A stretch of DNA of 64,000 nt from Streptomyces sp. CB02923 (GTDB taxonomy: Bacteria > Actinomycetota > Actinomycetes > Streptomycetales > Streptomycetaceae). The stretch's first letter is position 1; each line of letters begins with the position of its first letter. Made by a program: the position numbers and the translations under genes. The stretch lies in assembly GCF_001905005.1 (NCBI RefSeq), contig NZ_LWKZ01000028.1:62001-126000 (forward strand), given 5' to 3'. This document shows positions 56,066 through 64,000 of this stretch, one piece after another. The notes beneath the pieces are model-generated. The model was given only the letters and a program-made list of their open reading frames with translations, was not told the origin of the DNA and ran no database searches.

Positions 56066-57415
56066 TCACTTCCGTACGGGTGTGAACTCCACCGGCAGGG
56101 CCCGCAGCCCCCGCATGATCAGCCCGCCGCGCCAGCGCAGCTCGTCCGGGTCCGCGCCCAGCCGGAGGTCCGGCAGCCGCGTCAGCAGGGTCGCTATCGC
56201 GGTCTGGCCTTCGAGGCGGGCCAGCGGCGCGCCCAGGCAGTAGTGGACGCCATGGCCGTATCCGAGGTGCTGGTTGTCGCGGCGGGACAGGTCCAGGACG
56301 TCGGGTCCCGGGAAGCGCTCCGGGTCGCGGTCGGCGGCGGCCAGCACGACCAGGACCGGGTCGCCCTCCGCGATCCGCTGCCCGCCGAGGGTGAGGTCCC
56401 GGGTGGCGAAGCGCCAGGTGGCCAGCTCGACCGGGCCGTCGTAGCGCAGCAGCTCCTCGACCCCGGTGGCGAGCAGCCCGGTGTCGCCCTCGGCGGCCGC
56501 CTTCTGGAGCAGTGCGCGCTGGTCGGGGTGGCGCAGCAGCTGGTACACGCCGTTGCCGATGAGGTTGACGGTGGTCTCGAAGCCGGCGAAGAGCAGGATG
56601 AAGGCCATGGCGGCGGCCTCGTTCTCGGTCAGGTGCTCGCCGTGGTCGGAGGCGCGGATCAGGCCGGAGATCAGGTCGTCGGCGCCCTCGTCGCCGAGGC
56701 TCTCGCGCTTGCGGTGGATCAGCTCGGCGAGGTAGCCGCGCATCTTCTTCACCGACCGGGCGACGCCGCCGCGCGGCCCGCCGCCGTGCCGGATCATCAT
56801 CCCGGCCCAGTCCCGGAAGTCGTCCTGGTCCTCGCGCGGGACGCCGAGCAGGTCGCAGATGGCGTAGATGGGCAGCGGGAAGGCGAACTCGTGGATGAGG
56901 TCGGCCTCGCCGCGCTCCTCGAAGGAGTCGATGAACGCGTCGGTCAGCTCCTGTACGCGCGGCGCGAACTGTGCGATGCGGCGCGGGGTGAACGCCTTGG
57001 AGACCAGGCGGCGCAGCCGGGTGTGGTCCGGCGGGTCGATGTTGAGCAGGTGCGTCATCAGGTTCGCGCCGCGCTCGCCGGGGATGCCGACCTTGCCCTT
57101 GCCGTGCGCGGCCTCGCTGTGGTGCACCGGGTTCTTCGACAGCCGGGCGTCGGCGAGCGCCTGCCGCGCGTCCGCGTACCGGGTCACCAGCCAGGCCTCG
57201 ACGCCGCTGGGCAGCCGCGTGCGGTGCACGGGCGCGTGCTCGCGCAGCCAGGCGTACGCCGGGTACGGGTCGGAGGCGAACTCCCACGTGAACAGCTCGG
57301 GGCAGGCGGGGGCGGCTGCCGGGCCGGTCACGGGGCAGCCGGGTCCGGCCCCGGCAGGGGCCGCGGGCCGCTCGTCGGAGGGGGAATCGGAGGGGAAGGG
57401 GGTCTGCGGTCGCAC
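56066..57415 (-). CDS. Cytochrome P450
   Basis: 449 aa from a GTG start. The I-helix is FILLFAGFETTVNLIGN (about residues 270-286), with Glu where the acidic residue before Thr is expected. The K-helix ExxR is in EELLRYDGPV, and the haem loop is LGYGHGVHYCLGAPLAR with the cysteine ligand (Tyr replacing the usual Phe). Class I bacterial CYP, cytoplasmic; needs a ferredoxin encoded elsewhere. The first 35 residues are Pro/Ala-rich and may be overextended. Substrate unknown. Confidence 0.9.
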   Translation of the reverse strand: MRPQTPFPSDSPSDERPAAPAGAGPGCPVTGPAAAPACPELFTWEFASDPYPAYAWLREHAPVHRTRLPSGVEAWLVTRYADARQALADARLSKNPVHHSEAAHGKGKVGIPGERGANLMTHLLNIDPPDHTRLRRLVSKAFTPRRIAQFAPRVQELTDAFIDSFEERGEADLIHEFAFPLPIYAICDLLGVPREDQDDFRDWAGMMIRHGGGPRGGVARSVKKMRGYLAELIHRKRESLGDEGADDLISGLIRASDHGEHLTENEAAAMAFILLFAGFETTVNLIGNGVYQLLRHPDQRALLQKAAAEGDTGLLATGVEELLRYDGPVELATWRFATRDLTLGGQRIAEGDPVLVVLAAADRDPERFPGPDVLDLSRRDNQHLGYGHGVHYCLGAPLARLEGQTAIATLLTRLPDLRLGADPDELRWRGGLIMRGLRALPVEFTPVRK

Positions 57416-57424
57416 CCCTCGACG

Positions 57425-57823
57425 TTATCCCCCGCCGAAGGACCCGCTGTGCCCGTCCTGCCAGCGGCTGCGCTCCCGGTCCTGGTCTTCGCCGTGGCGG
57501 GTGGGGGCGTTGCCGTAGTCGGGCAGTTCGTGCGGCGTCAGCCGGTGGTCGCCGTCGCGCGGCACCTCGTTCGGGTCGCGCAGCTCGCTCTCGTACCCGG
57601 TCGGGTTCTTGGGCGGGACCGGCTGGGTCTCCGGCTCGGGCGGCGCCGGCTCGCGGTCCCGGCGGCGCCTGCCGTAGACCACGGCGAGGATCAGGCCCGC
57701 GACGATGACGATCCCGGCGATCAGCGGTCCGGTGCCGACGACCATGTCCCGGGTGAGGTCCACGGCCTGCTGGACGGACGTGAGGTCCTGGGCCGGTGTG
57801 GCCGAAGCGATCGATGCTGTCAT
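57425..57823 (-). CDS. DUF6479-type small membrane protein
   Basis: 132 aa. One transmembrane helix (about residues 33-53, LIAGIVIVAGLILAVVYG), the basic stop RRRRDRE, and a Pro/Glu-rich cytoplasmic tail with YESELRDPNEVPRDGDHRLTPHELPDYG. This matches the DUF6479 family of Streptomyces. Located 9 bp upstream of the P450 gene on the same strand, so possibly cotranscribed. Function unknown. Confidence 0.78.
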   Translation of the reverse strand: MTASIASATPAQDLTSVQQAVDLTRDMVVGTGPLIAGIVIVAGLILAVVYGRRRRDREPAPPEPETQPVPPKNPTGYESELRDPNEVPRDGDHRLTPHELPDYGNAPTRHGEDQDRERSRWQDGHSGSFGGG

Positions 57824-57930
57824 CCGAGCCGGGTACCCGGCTCGGCGGGGACGATGCGCGGGCGGGTACGGTGCACGCGCGCAGCGCCGGTACGCGGATG
57901 GAAGCCCAGGTCAGCGGCGTGGCGCGGGGG

Positions 57931-58839
57931 TCATGTCCCCCGTACGGCGGGTCCCGGGTCCGGCTCGGAGGGGTCCACGCCCAGCGCGTCCAGGAAGGCC
58001 GCGGCCGCCGGGGAGGGGCCCCGGGCGCTCCAGATGACGCGTTCGACCCGGGCGGGCGCGTTGGGGACGCGCACCACGCTCAGCCCGGTCAGTTCCGCGG
58101 CGAACGCCTGCGGCACCATGCCGATGCCCAGCCCGGCCCGTACCAGCTTGGCCAGGAACTCCACGGTGGTCACCTCGAAGGCCACCTCGGTCGTCAGGCC
58201 CGCCGCGCGGAACGCGTCGTCCCGCTGGCGGCGCGCCGCCGATCCGGCCGTGAAGTCCACGAAGGTCTCCTCGGCCAGCCGCGGCAGGTCCGTCCACTCC
58301 CGGCCCGCCAGCGGGTGGTCCGGCGGCACGACGGCCACCAGCTCGCCGTGGGCCAGCGCCCGCTCCCGTACGCCCTGGCTGCGGGCGCCCGGCACCACGC
58401 CGATGAAGGCGACGTCCAGGGTGCCCTGCCGGACCTGCTCGATCAGCTGCTCGCTCATCTCCATGCGCAGGCTGATGCGCACCTGCGGGTAGCGGGCGCG
58501 GTAGGCGCCGAGTTCACGGGCCAGGTCGACGGCCGCGACGGTGGAGATCGCGCCCACGGCGAGGCGGCCGCGCACCTCGCCGGCGGCCGCCTCCACCTCG
58601 GCGCGGGCCCGTTCGGCCGCCTCCAGCGCCTGCCGGGCGACCGGCACGAACGCCTCGCCCGCGGCGGTCAGCCGCACACTGCGGCTCGTGCGGTGGAAGA
58701 GCCGGGCGCCGAGTTCCTTCTCCAGGCGGGCGATCTGGTGGCTGAGCGCGGACTGCACCACGTGGCAGCGTTCGGCGGCGCGGGTGAAGCCGCCGGTCTC
58801 GGCGACCGCGACCACGTACCGCATCTGTTGCAGCTCCAT
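57931..58839 (-). CDS. LysR-family transcriptional regulator
   Basis: 302 aa. ATG 58839. The winged HTH is ELQQMRYVVAVAETGGFTRAAERCHVVQSALSHQIARLE (residues 2-40), followed by a substrate-binding domain of the CynR/CbbR-like fold. Divergent from an MFS exporter gene, the standard LysR arrangement, so it probably activates or represses that exporter in response to an unknown effector. Confidence 0.9.
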   Translation of the reverse strand: MELQQMRYVVAVAETGGFTRAAERCHVVQSALSHQIARLEKELGARLFHRTSRSVRLTAAGEAFVPVARQALEAAERARAEVEAAAGEVRGRLAVGAISTVAAVDLARELGAYRARYPQVRISLRMEMSEQLIEQVRQGTLDVAFIGVVPGARSQGVRERALAHGELVAVVPPDHPLAGREWTDLPRLAEETFVDFTAGSAARRQRDDAFRAAGLTTEVAFEVTTVEFLAKLVRAGLGIGMVPQAFAAELTGLSVVRVPNAPARVERVIWSARGPSPAAAAFLDALGVDPSEPDPGPAVRGT

Positions 58840-58885
58840 GCGGCGAGCGTAGCCAGCACCGTCGATCACGGTTCGCGATGGATGG

Positions 58886-58911
58886 GATGAAAACTATGTG
58901 TTGGACTCATC
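58886..58911. promoter_or_regulatory. Possible LysR box between regulator and MFS gene
   Basis: GATGA (58886-58890) and TCATC (58907-58911) form an inverted repeat with 16-bp spacing within an AT-richer part of the 142-bp divergent gap. Only a weak candidate. Confidence 0.35.
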
Positions 58912-58981
58912 AACCGGGGCGGCGGAAGCTGAGAGACGGAGCAACACCAACGGGGTGGCGCGTCGTGCAGGAAGGGACCTG

Positions 58982-60241
58982 ATGGCTTCCCAGGAAGAAG
59001 GGCAGGGCGGGCTGGGGCGCGGCATGCTGCTGCTGATGTCCGTGGCGACCGGGCTGTCGGTCGCGGGCAACTACTTCGCCCAGCCGCTGCTGGACGTCAT
59101 AGGCCGCGACCTGCACCTGGGGGCGGCCACGGCGGCACTGGTGGTGACCGTCGCGCAGGCCGGCTACGGGCTGGGGCTGCTGCTGCTCGTCCCGCTCGGC
59201 GACCTGCTGGAGCGGCGGCGGCTGGCGGTGGGCCTGTGCGCGGCCACCGCGGTCTTCCTGACCGTGACGGCGAGCGCGCCCAACGGCACCTTGCTGCTGG
59301 TCGGCACCGCGCTCACAGGACTGTCCTCCGTAGCCGCCCAGGTCGTCGTCCCGTACGCGGCCTCCCTCGCGCCGCCCGCCGAACGCGGCCGTACGGTCGG
59401 CACCGTCATGACCGGGCTGCTGCTGGGCATCCTGCTGGCCCGTACGGCAGCCGGGCTGCTGGCCGACCTGGGCGGCTGGCGCACCGTCTACTGGGTCAAC
59501 GCCGGTCTGATGCTGCTGATGGCCGTCCTGCTGCGGCTGCGGCTGCCCGCGCTGCACACCGGCGCCGGACTGCGCTACCCGGCGCTGATCCGCTCCACGC
59601 TCGCCCTCTTCGTACAGGAGCCGGTGCTGCGCTGGCGGGCCGCGCTCGGCGCGCTGTCCTTCGCCGCGTTCAGCGTGCTGTGGACGGCGATGGCCTTTTT
59701 GATGTCCGGCCCCTCCTACGGGTGGTCGGAATCGGCGATCGGCCTGCTGGGGCTGGTGGGCGCGGCCGGTTCGCTGTCCGCCTCGGCCGCCGGGCGGCTG
59801 GCCGACCGGGGGCTGGCCCACCGGGTCACCGGCGCGGGCGGGTTCCTGCTGCTCGCCTCCTGGGCGCTGCTGGCGGCGGGCGGTACGGGCGGCGCCTGGT
59901 CGCTGGCGGCCCTGCTGGCCGGTGTGATCGTGCTGGACGCGGCGGTGCAGGCGGTGCACATCAGCAACCAGAACCTGGTCTACGCGGTGCGCCCCGAAGC
60001 CCGCAACCGCCTCAACTCCGCCTATATGACCAGCTACTTCGCCGGCGGCGCGGCAGGCTCGGCGCTCACCTCGGCGGTGTGGGGCGCGGCCGGGTGGGGC
60101 GGGGTGTGCGCCGTGGGCGCGGCGCTGGGCGCGGCCACGGCCGTCGTCTGGACGGCCGAACGGCTGCGGCACCGTGGGATGCGGGCTCAGTCCGCGGCGC
60201 CGGAGGCGGCCTCCTCTGCGGACCGGATCGCGTCCCGGTAG
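58982..60241 (+). CDS. MFS transporter (drug/metabolite efflux type)
   Basis: 419 aa. ATG 58982 with GAAGGG upstream. Twelve predicted helices. Motif A-like segment PLGDLLERRRLAVG (about residues 70-83) and GNYFAQPLLDVIGRDL in the first helix pair, a pattern common to YbcL/SugE-like MFS exporters of small molecules. Divergent LysR gene suggests inducible export. Substrate unknown. Confidence 0.85.
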   Translation: MASQEEGQGGLGRGMLLLMSVATGLSVAGNYFAQPLLDVIGRDLHLGAATAALVVTVAQAGYGLGLLLLVPLGDLLERRRLAVGLCAATAVFLTVTASAPNGTLLLVGTALTGLSSVAAQVVVPYAASLAPPAERGRTVGTVMTGLLLGILLARTAAGLLADLGGWRTVYWVNAGLMLLMAVLLRLRLPALHTGAGLRYPALIRSTLALFVQEPVLRWRAALGALSFAAFSVLWTAMAFLMSGPSYGWSESAIGLLGLVGAAGSLSASAAGRLADRGLAHRVTGAGGFLLLASWALLAAGGTGGAWSLAALLAGVIVLDAAVQAVHISNQNLVYAVRPEARNRLNSAYMTSYFAGGAAGSALTSAVWGAAGWGGVCAVGAALGAATAVVWTAERLRHRGMRAQSAAPEAASSADRIASR

Positions 60242-61197
60242 GTGCGGGCGGCGGCGCGCAGCGCGGTCTCCGGGTCCGTGCCGGAGGCCTCGGCCCGCGC
60301 GGCGAGGGCGAGCAGTTCGTAGCCGACGCCGTCGCCCGCCGGGAGCGCGTCGATACCGGCCGTCCGCGCCCGGGAGGACAGCTTGCCGGCGAGGGCCAGG
60401 GCGGGCTGGCCGAGCGGGACGCCTTCGGTGACCGAGGCGCGCTGCTTCTCGTCCGCCTTTTCGCGCAGCCAGTGCGCCTTCACGTCCTCGGGGGTGTGCG
60501 CCTCGTCGTCGCCGAAGATGTGCGGGTGGCGGCGGATCAGCTTGTCCACGATCGTGCCGGCCACCTCGTCGACGGAGAACGGCTCGTCCGGGTCGTCCTG
60601 GGCGATCCGGGCGTGGAAGACGACCTGGAGGAGGACGTCGCCCAGCTCCTCGCGCAGCGCCTCCCGGTCGCCGTCCTCGATGGCCTCGACCAGCTCGTAC
60701 ATCTCCTCGATGCCGTACTTCGCGAGGTCCTCGTGGGTGCGCACACCGCTCCACGGGCACTGGCGGCGGATCCGGTCCATGATCTGGACGAGGTCGAGCA
60801 GGCGGGCGCCCGGCAGATCGTACGAGCCGGGCAGCAGCTCCAGGTCCGGCATGGTCTCCCGGCCGGAGCCGGCCATCCTGGCCAGGCCGTCGGTCAGCTC
60901 CGTGTCACCGTCGGCGGAGGTGATCACGACTGCCGTACGGTCCCCGCCCCGGCAGAACTCCACCAGCTCACGGGCGCCGGGCACGGCCGCCTCGACCGCG
61001 ACGCCCGCCTCGCGCAGATACGGGAGCTGCGGGTGGGCGTCGTCGGCGCACAGCACGCGGTCGGCGGCGCGCAGCGTCTGCCACGCGGGCCAGGACAGCA
61101 GGCCGGGCGCGACCCGGTGGCTGGTCGTGAGCAGGACCAGGCGGCCGGGGGCGGGGGCCTGCGGCGTGCCGGGGGCGTCGGTGGCGTCAGCGTTCAC
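60187..61197 (-). CDS. mazG: MazG-type nucleoside triphosphate pyrophosphohydrolase
   Basis: 336 aa from GTG 61197; no strong ribosome binding site decides the start. The N-terminal part (about 15-130) resembles a degenerate TP-methylase/SAM-like domain found fused to MazG in actinomycetes. The MazG core has CPWSGVRTHEDLAKYGIEEMYELVEAIEDGD (about 165-195), with EExxE and ELGDVLLQVVFHARIA as the metal site. It hydrolyses non-canonical NTPs. The 3' end overlaps the MFS gene on the other strand by 55 bp. Confidence 0.9.
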   Translation of the reverse strand: MNADATDAPGTPQAPAPGRLVLLTTSHRVAPGLLSWPAWQTLRAADRVLCADDAHPQLPYLREAGVAVEAAVPGARELVEFCRGGDRTAVVITSADGDTELTDGLARMAGSGRETMPDLELLPGSYDLPGARLLDLVQIMDRIRRQCPWSGVRTHEDLAKYGIEEMYELVEAIEDGDREALREELGDVLLQVVFHARIAQDDPDEPFSVDEVAGTIVDKLIRRHPHIFGDDEAHTPEDVKAHWLREKADEKQRASVTEGVPLGQPALALAGKLSSRARTAGIDALPAGDGVGYELLALAARAEASGTDPETALRAAARTYRDAIRSAEEAASGAAD

Positions 61198-61376
61198 CCG
61201 ACGAACGTAACGCACGGCACCGACAGCGCGGCGCGCCGACCGGTGCCACGGCGGAGGCCCCGGGGGCGCGACGCCGCACCGTGGAGCCCGTAGAAGCCGT
61301 AGCAGCCGTACGCGCCCCGGCCCTGGCCCGTCTCCGTCCTGTCCCCGGCCCGTCTCCGTCCTGCCCCCGGCCCGGC

Positions 61377-62018
61377 TCAGGTCTGCTGCTGCTCCGTGCC
61401 CGCCGCGCTCCGGACCCACGGCTCCTTCGACTCGCCCAGCACGACCTGGCTGTCGTCCCACTCCCCGTAGCGCGGGTTGACGTCGATGGCCATCTTCCGG
61501 GACGTCCCGGCCAGCGACTCGGCGAGCCGCTGCTGGCCCTGCGGCTGCCCGCGGTCGGCGCCGATGCTCTTGGCGACGCCGTCCAGCAGGAGCTGGTTGC
61601 GGACCACGGCGTCGATCTCGCCGGGGGCGATGGCCTGCTGGAGCCACATCTCCTTGAGCCGGTCCGCGCCGCCCGCGCTGCGCTCGGCCGCCGCGCGCCA
61701 CTGCTGCACGTCGCGCCGGGTGACGGAGACACCGGCGTCCTTCGCGCCGCGCTCCAGGACCCGGTCGAAAATCATGCCGTTGAGGGTGGCGGGGCCCAGC
61801 TTCCCGGTGTTCTCCACCAGTTGGGCGGCCTGCGGGGACTTCTCCTGGGCGGTACGCACGTCCCGTACCCGCGACTGGAGCTGCGAGACGGTGATCCGCT
61901 GCCCGTCCACGACGGCCGCGGCGCCGGGATGCGCGTCCGTGCCGCAGGCCGTGAGCAGGGGCGCGGCCAGCAGAGCGGCAGCGGCGGAAACGGGAAGCGC
62001 GATCCTACGGCGGAACAT
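61377..62018 (-). CDS. SurA N-terminal domain lipoprotein (peptidyl-prolyl isomerase-like chaperone)
   Basis: 213 aa. ATG 62018 with AGGAGG at 4-nt spacing. Lipoprotein signal with lipobox LLTAC (Cys near residue 25). The mature part is the helical SurA_N fold: AAAVVDGQRITVSQLQSRVRDVR, LNGMIFDRVLERGAKDAGVSVTRRDV. No parvulin PPIase domain is present. It likely works as an exported chaperone. The neighbour mazG downstream is a conserved pair. Confidence 0.88.
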   Translation of the reverse strand: MFRRRIALPVSAAAALLAAPLLTACGTDAHPGAAAVVDGQRITVSQLQSRVRDVRTAQEKSPQAAQLVENTGKLGPATLNGMIFDRVLERGAKDAGVSVTRRDVQQWRAAAERSAGGADRLKEMWLQQAIAPGEIDAVVRNQLLLDGVAKSIGADRGQPQGQQRLAESLAGTSRKMAIDVNPRYGEWDDSQVVLGESKEPWVRSAAGTEQQQT

Positions 62019-62213
62019 CAAGCCTCCTGGCGGCGTACGACAACAGTGCGGCGACGTGCGGCTCTTCCAGCCTGTCCAACCTGGCGTTGATCGATGCCGA
62101 TGCTAAAGAGTCCGCGTGGCCGGGGCCACTGATTCGACCAACGAGTTGCGCGGACGGCGGTTTCTCTCCCCCTGTCTTCCCCACGGCCCCCGCTCCCCCG
62201 GCCCCCTTCGGGG

Positions 62214-63911
62214 TCAGCCGCGTACCTGGCCCAGCCAGTACAGGGTGCGGCGGACCTCCGCGGGGAACGCGCCGTGCGGGCCGTGCAGCCGTTCCGCGTC
62301 GTGCAGGAGGCGGGACAGGGTCTCCTGGGCGGCGCCGCGCTCCCCGAGGGCGAGCAGCAGGTGGCCGATGGACCGCCGGATCTCCAGGGGCCGCACGGGG
62401 TCGTCCGGGTACCGCTCGAAGTGCGGCAGCAGGGCCCGGTACTCGTCCAGCGCCTGCGCCACCTCGCCCAGCTGCTCCAGGCACTGCGCGGCCTCGTAGT
62501 GGAACTGGAGCGCCTGCCGGGCCGCGCCGGTCCCGGTGTCGCGCCCGAACTCCTCGCCGAGTGCGCGCAGTTCCGGCAGGGCCCGGCGGTACTGGCCGTC
62601 GTCCATGAGCGTGGCCGCGTACTGCTTGCGCAGGGTCCGTACGACCGGTGAGTGCGCGCCGTGCCGGGCGGCGGCCGCGGGCAGGATGCCGCCGAGGATG
62701 TCCACGGCGTGCGTGATGCGGCCCTGGTCCAGGAGGCGCTTGACCTCGTCCACGGCCGCGGCGACGTCGGGGCCGCCGGTGCCCGGGGGCTGCTGGGGGC
62801 TTCCGGCACCCGGGTGCCGGTGACCGCCGGTGCCCGAGGACCGCGGGTCGCCGAATCCCGCGAACGTGCGCGGGTCGGCTCCCACGGGCGGGTACGGCGG
62901 CGGCGCGGCGGGGGCGGCCGGGGGCACCGCGGCGGCCTGCCGCGGCACGGCAGCCGCTGCGGCGACCGGCTGCGGGACGGCGGGCGCCGCCGCGCGGGCC
63001 GGCCACGGCGCGTGCGGGTGCAGGAACGGCCGGGTCGGGTCCATCGGCGCGCCCGCGCCGGGCCGCCCCTGGGACGCGGTGGGCAGCAGCGGCACCAGGG
63101 CCTGGTAGACCTCCTGCGCGTCGGCGGGACGCTCCTGCGGGTCCTTGCCGAGCAGCCGCAGTACGAGCGCCTCCAGCGGTTCGGGTACGTCCGCCCGGAG
63201 GCGGCGCACCGGGACGGGCGGCTCGTACAGGTGGCGGTGCAGCACGCCCAGCGCCGTGGAACCGGCGAACGGCACCTCGCCGCTGAGCAGCTCGTGCAGC
63301 AGCACACCGAGCGCGTACAGGTCCGTGTACGGGCCGACCGTGCCGCCCATCGCCTGCTCGGGCGCCATGTAGGCGGGGCTGCCGATGGGTGAGCCGGTGT
63401 GGGTCAGGCGGGTGGTGTCGGTGTCCAGGGCGGCGGCGATGCCGAGGTCGAGGACGGTGAGGGTGCCGTCCGGCTTGACCATCACGTTCCGCGGTTTCAG
63501 GTCGCGGTGGATGATCGGCACGGCGTGCACGGACGCCAGGACGGCGCACAGCTGCGCCGCGACGCTGACCGCCCACGGCCAGGGGTACGGGTCGTGCTCG
63601 GCCAGGTGGTCGGCGAGGTCGGCGCCTTCGACGTACTGCATGACCAGGTAGAGGTCGTCGTTGTCGCTGCCCGCGTCGTGGACGGTGACCAGGCCGGGGT
63701 GGTCGACCTGGGCGGTGACCCGGCACTCGCGGACGAAGCGGCGGCGCATCTCCTCCGCGTCGGGCGTGCCGGAGACCCGGTCGGGGCGCAGCAGTTTGAC
63801 GCCGACGCGGCGGTCGAGGCGGCGGTCGTAGGCGATCCAGACCTGGCCCATGCCGCCCTGGCCGAGCAGCGCGGACAGTTCGTAGCGCTCGGCGACGACG
63901 CGTCCGTTCAA
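62214..63911 (-). CDS. Soluble Ser/Thr protein kinase (PknB type) with C-terminal helical repeats
   Basis: 565 aa from TTG 63911, overlapping the upstream stop (TTGA), with GGAGG upstream. Kinase domain about 10-270: GQGGMGQV glycine loop, VGVKLLR lysine, HRDLKPRNVMV catalytic loop, DLGIAA in place of DFG, and GSPAYMAPEQ. A Pro/Ala-rich linker follows. The C-terminal 180 residues (DVAAAVDEVKRLLDQG onward) look like tetratricopeptide-like helices. No transmembrane helix or PASTA domains, so it is cytoplasmic. Substrates unknown. Confidence 0.9.
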   Translation of the reverse strand: MNGRVVAERYELSALLGQGGMGQVWIAYDRRLDRRVGVKLLRPDRVSGTPDAEEMRRRFVRECRVTAQVDHPGLVTVHDAGSDNDDLYLVMQYVEGADLADHLAEHDPYPWPWAVSVAAQLCAVLASVHAVPIIHRDLKPRNVMVKPDGTLTVLDLGIAAALDTDTTRLTHTGSPIGSPAYMAPEQAMGGTVGPYTDLYALGVLLHELLSGEVPFAGSTALGVLHRHLYEPPVPVRRLRADVPEPLEALVLRLLGKDPQERPADAQEVYQALVPLLPTASQGRPGAGAPMDPTRPFLHPHAPWPARAAAPAVPQPVAAAAAVPRQAAAVPPAAPAAPPPYPPVGADPRTFAGFGDPRSSGTGGHRHPGAGSPQQPPGTGGPDVAAAVDEVKRLLDQGRITHAVDILGGILPAAAARHGAHSPVVRTLRKQYAATLMDDGQYRRALPELRALGEEFGRDTGTGAARQALQFHYEAAQCLEQLGEVAQALDEYRALLPHFERYPDDPVRPLEIRRSIGHLLLALGERGAAQETLSRLLHDAERLHGPHGAFPAEVRRTLYWLGQVRG

Positions 63912-64000
63912 CGCCCCTCCTCCTTGCGGAGGTAGTCGCTCAGCTCGTCCAGTTCGGCGCGGACCCGGTCGATGCGCTGCGGGTGCGGCGGCTGCTGAAG
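63908..64000 (-). CDS. C-terminal end of a gene upstream of the kinase
   Basis: Only the last 30 codons are in the window: a charged helix, PQRIDRVRAELDELSDYLRK, ending EEGR before TGA. The stop overlaps the kinase TTG by 4 nt, so both are in one operon. The coiled-coil-like end gives no family. Confidence 0.6.
   Translation of the reverse strand, partial: LQQPPHPQRIDRVRAELDELSDYLRKEEGR

Noticed and set aside
56066..57415. Secondary-metabolite cluster around the P450
   Set aside because: Neighbours are housekeeping or regulatory genes; no biosynthetic core enzyme or ferredoxin is adjacent.
55646..58492. 948-aa plus-strand open frame over Rpf, P450 and LysR genes
   Set aside because: Antisense to well-recognised genes; no domain and no ribosome binding site.

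Overview
The window is chromosomal DNA from a Streptomyces species. The evidence is the very high GC content, a bldA-type tRNA-Leu(UAA), three rodlins and a short chaplin, a SigI-type partner-switching sigma locus, a c-di-AMP (ydaO-type) riboswitch in front of an Rpf/LysM gene, and many GTG starts in 4-nt stop/start overlaps. Nearly everything is ordinary chromosomal content. I saw no insertion sequence, prophage, attachment site or CRISPR array.

Layout. 1-3.2 kb (minus): cell-surface genes, with an LPXTG-anchored DUF6801 protein, a DUF916-like membrane protein, a neocarzinostatin-like membrane protein and a truncated secreted protein. 3.7-6.5 kb: stress sigma factor SigI with anti-sigma ATPase and STAS anti-anti-sigma, plus a small secreted protein. 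6.7-12.3 kb (minus): histidine utilisation operon hutU - M20 amidohydrolase - hutF - hutI. 12.5-18.3 kb (minus): a secreted protein, then a four-gene hydroxyproline catabolic operon (D-hydroxyproline dehydrogenase, fused 2Fe-2S/FAD oxidoreductase, DapA-family deaminase, 4-hydroxyproline epimerase). 18.5-21.9 kb: a PLP decarboxylase, an APC permease and a membrane protein.

22-29.2 kb is the most intriguing stretch. An RpiR regulator and a histidine ammonia-lyase-like enzyme, whose cofactor-forming Ala-Ser-Gly is replaced by Gly-Thr-Gly, sit beside a LacI regulator that is divergent from an amidohydrolase, a thiol dioxygenase and an NCS1 permease. The lyase and permease promoters share an 18-bp palindrome. 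The LacI/amidohydrolase gap carries three LacI-like boxes in exact 13-bp tandem. This looks like a small catabolic module for an unknown, possibly histidine-derived or thiol-containing, compound.

29.2-37.3 kb: a membrane protein, cystathionine beta-synthase, an SGNH hydrolase, an acetyl-CoA acetyltransferase, small conserved proteins and a Bax-inhibitor-like membrane protein. 37.5-41.1 kb: aerial-hyphae surface genes (three rodlins, one chaplin and two other small secreted proteins), with a 57-aa gene between the first two rodlins. 41.4-49.1 kb: a STAS protein, bldA, a MacB/FtsX-type ABC exporter, a cyclopropane-fatty-acid-synthase-like enzyme and type II NADH dehydrogenase with an upstream Rex-like box. 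49.5-55.9 kb: an orphan Phd antitoxin, Ppx/GppA, DUF501, DivIC, enolase and two Rpf/LysM proteins, the first under the riboswitch. 56-64 kb: P450, DUF6479, a LysR/MFS divergent pair, MazG, a SurA-like lipoprotein, a soluble Ser/Thr kinase and the end of one more gene.
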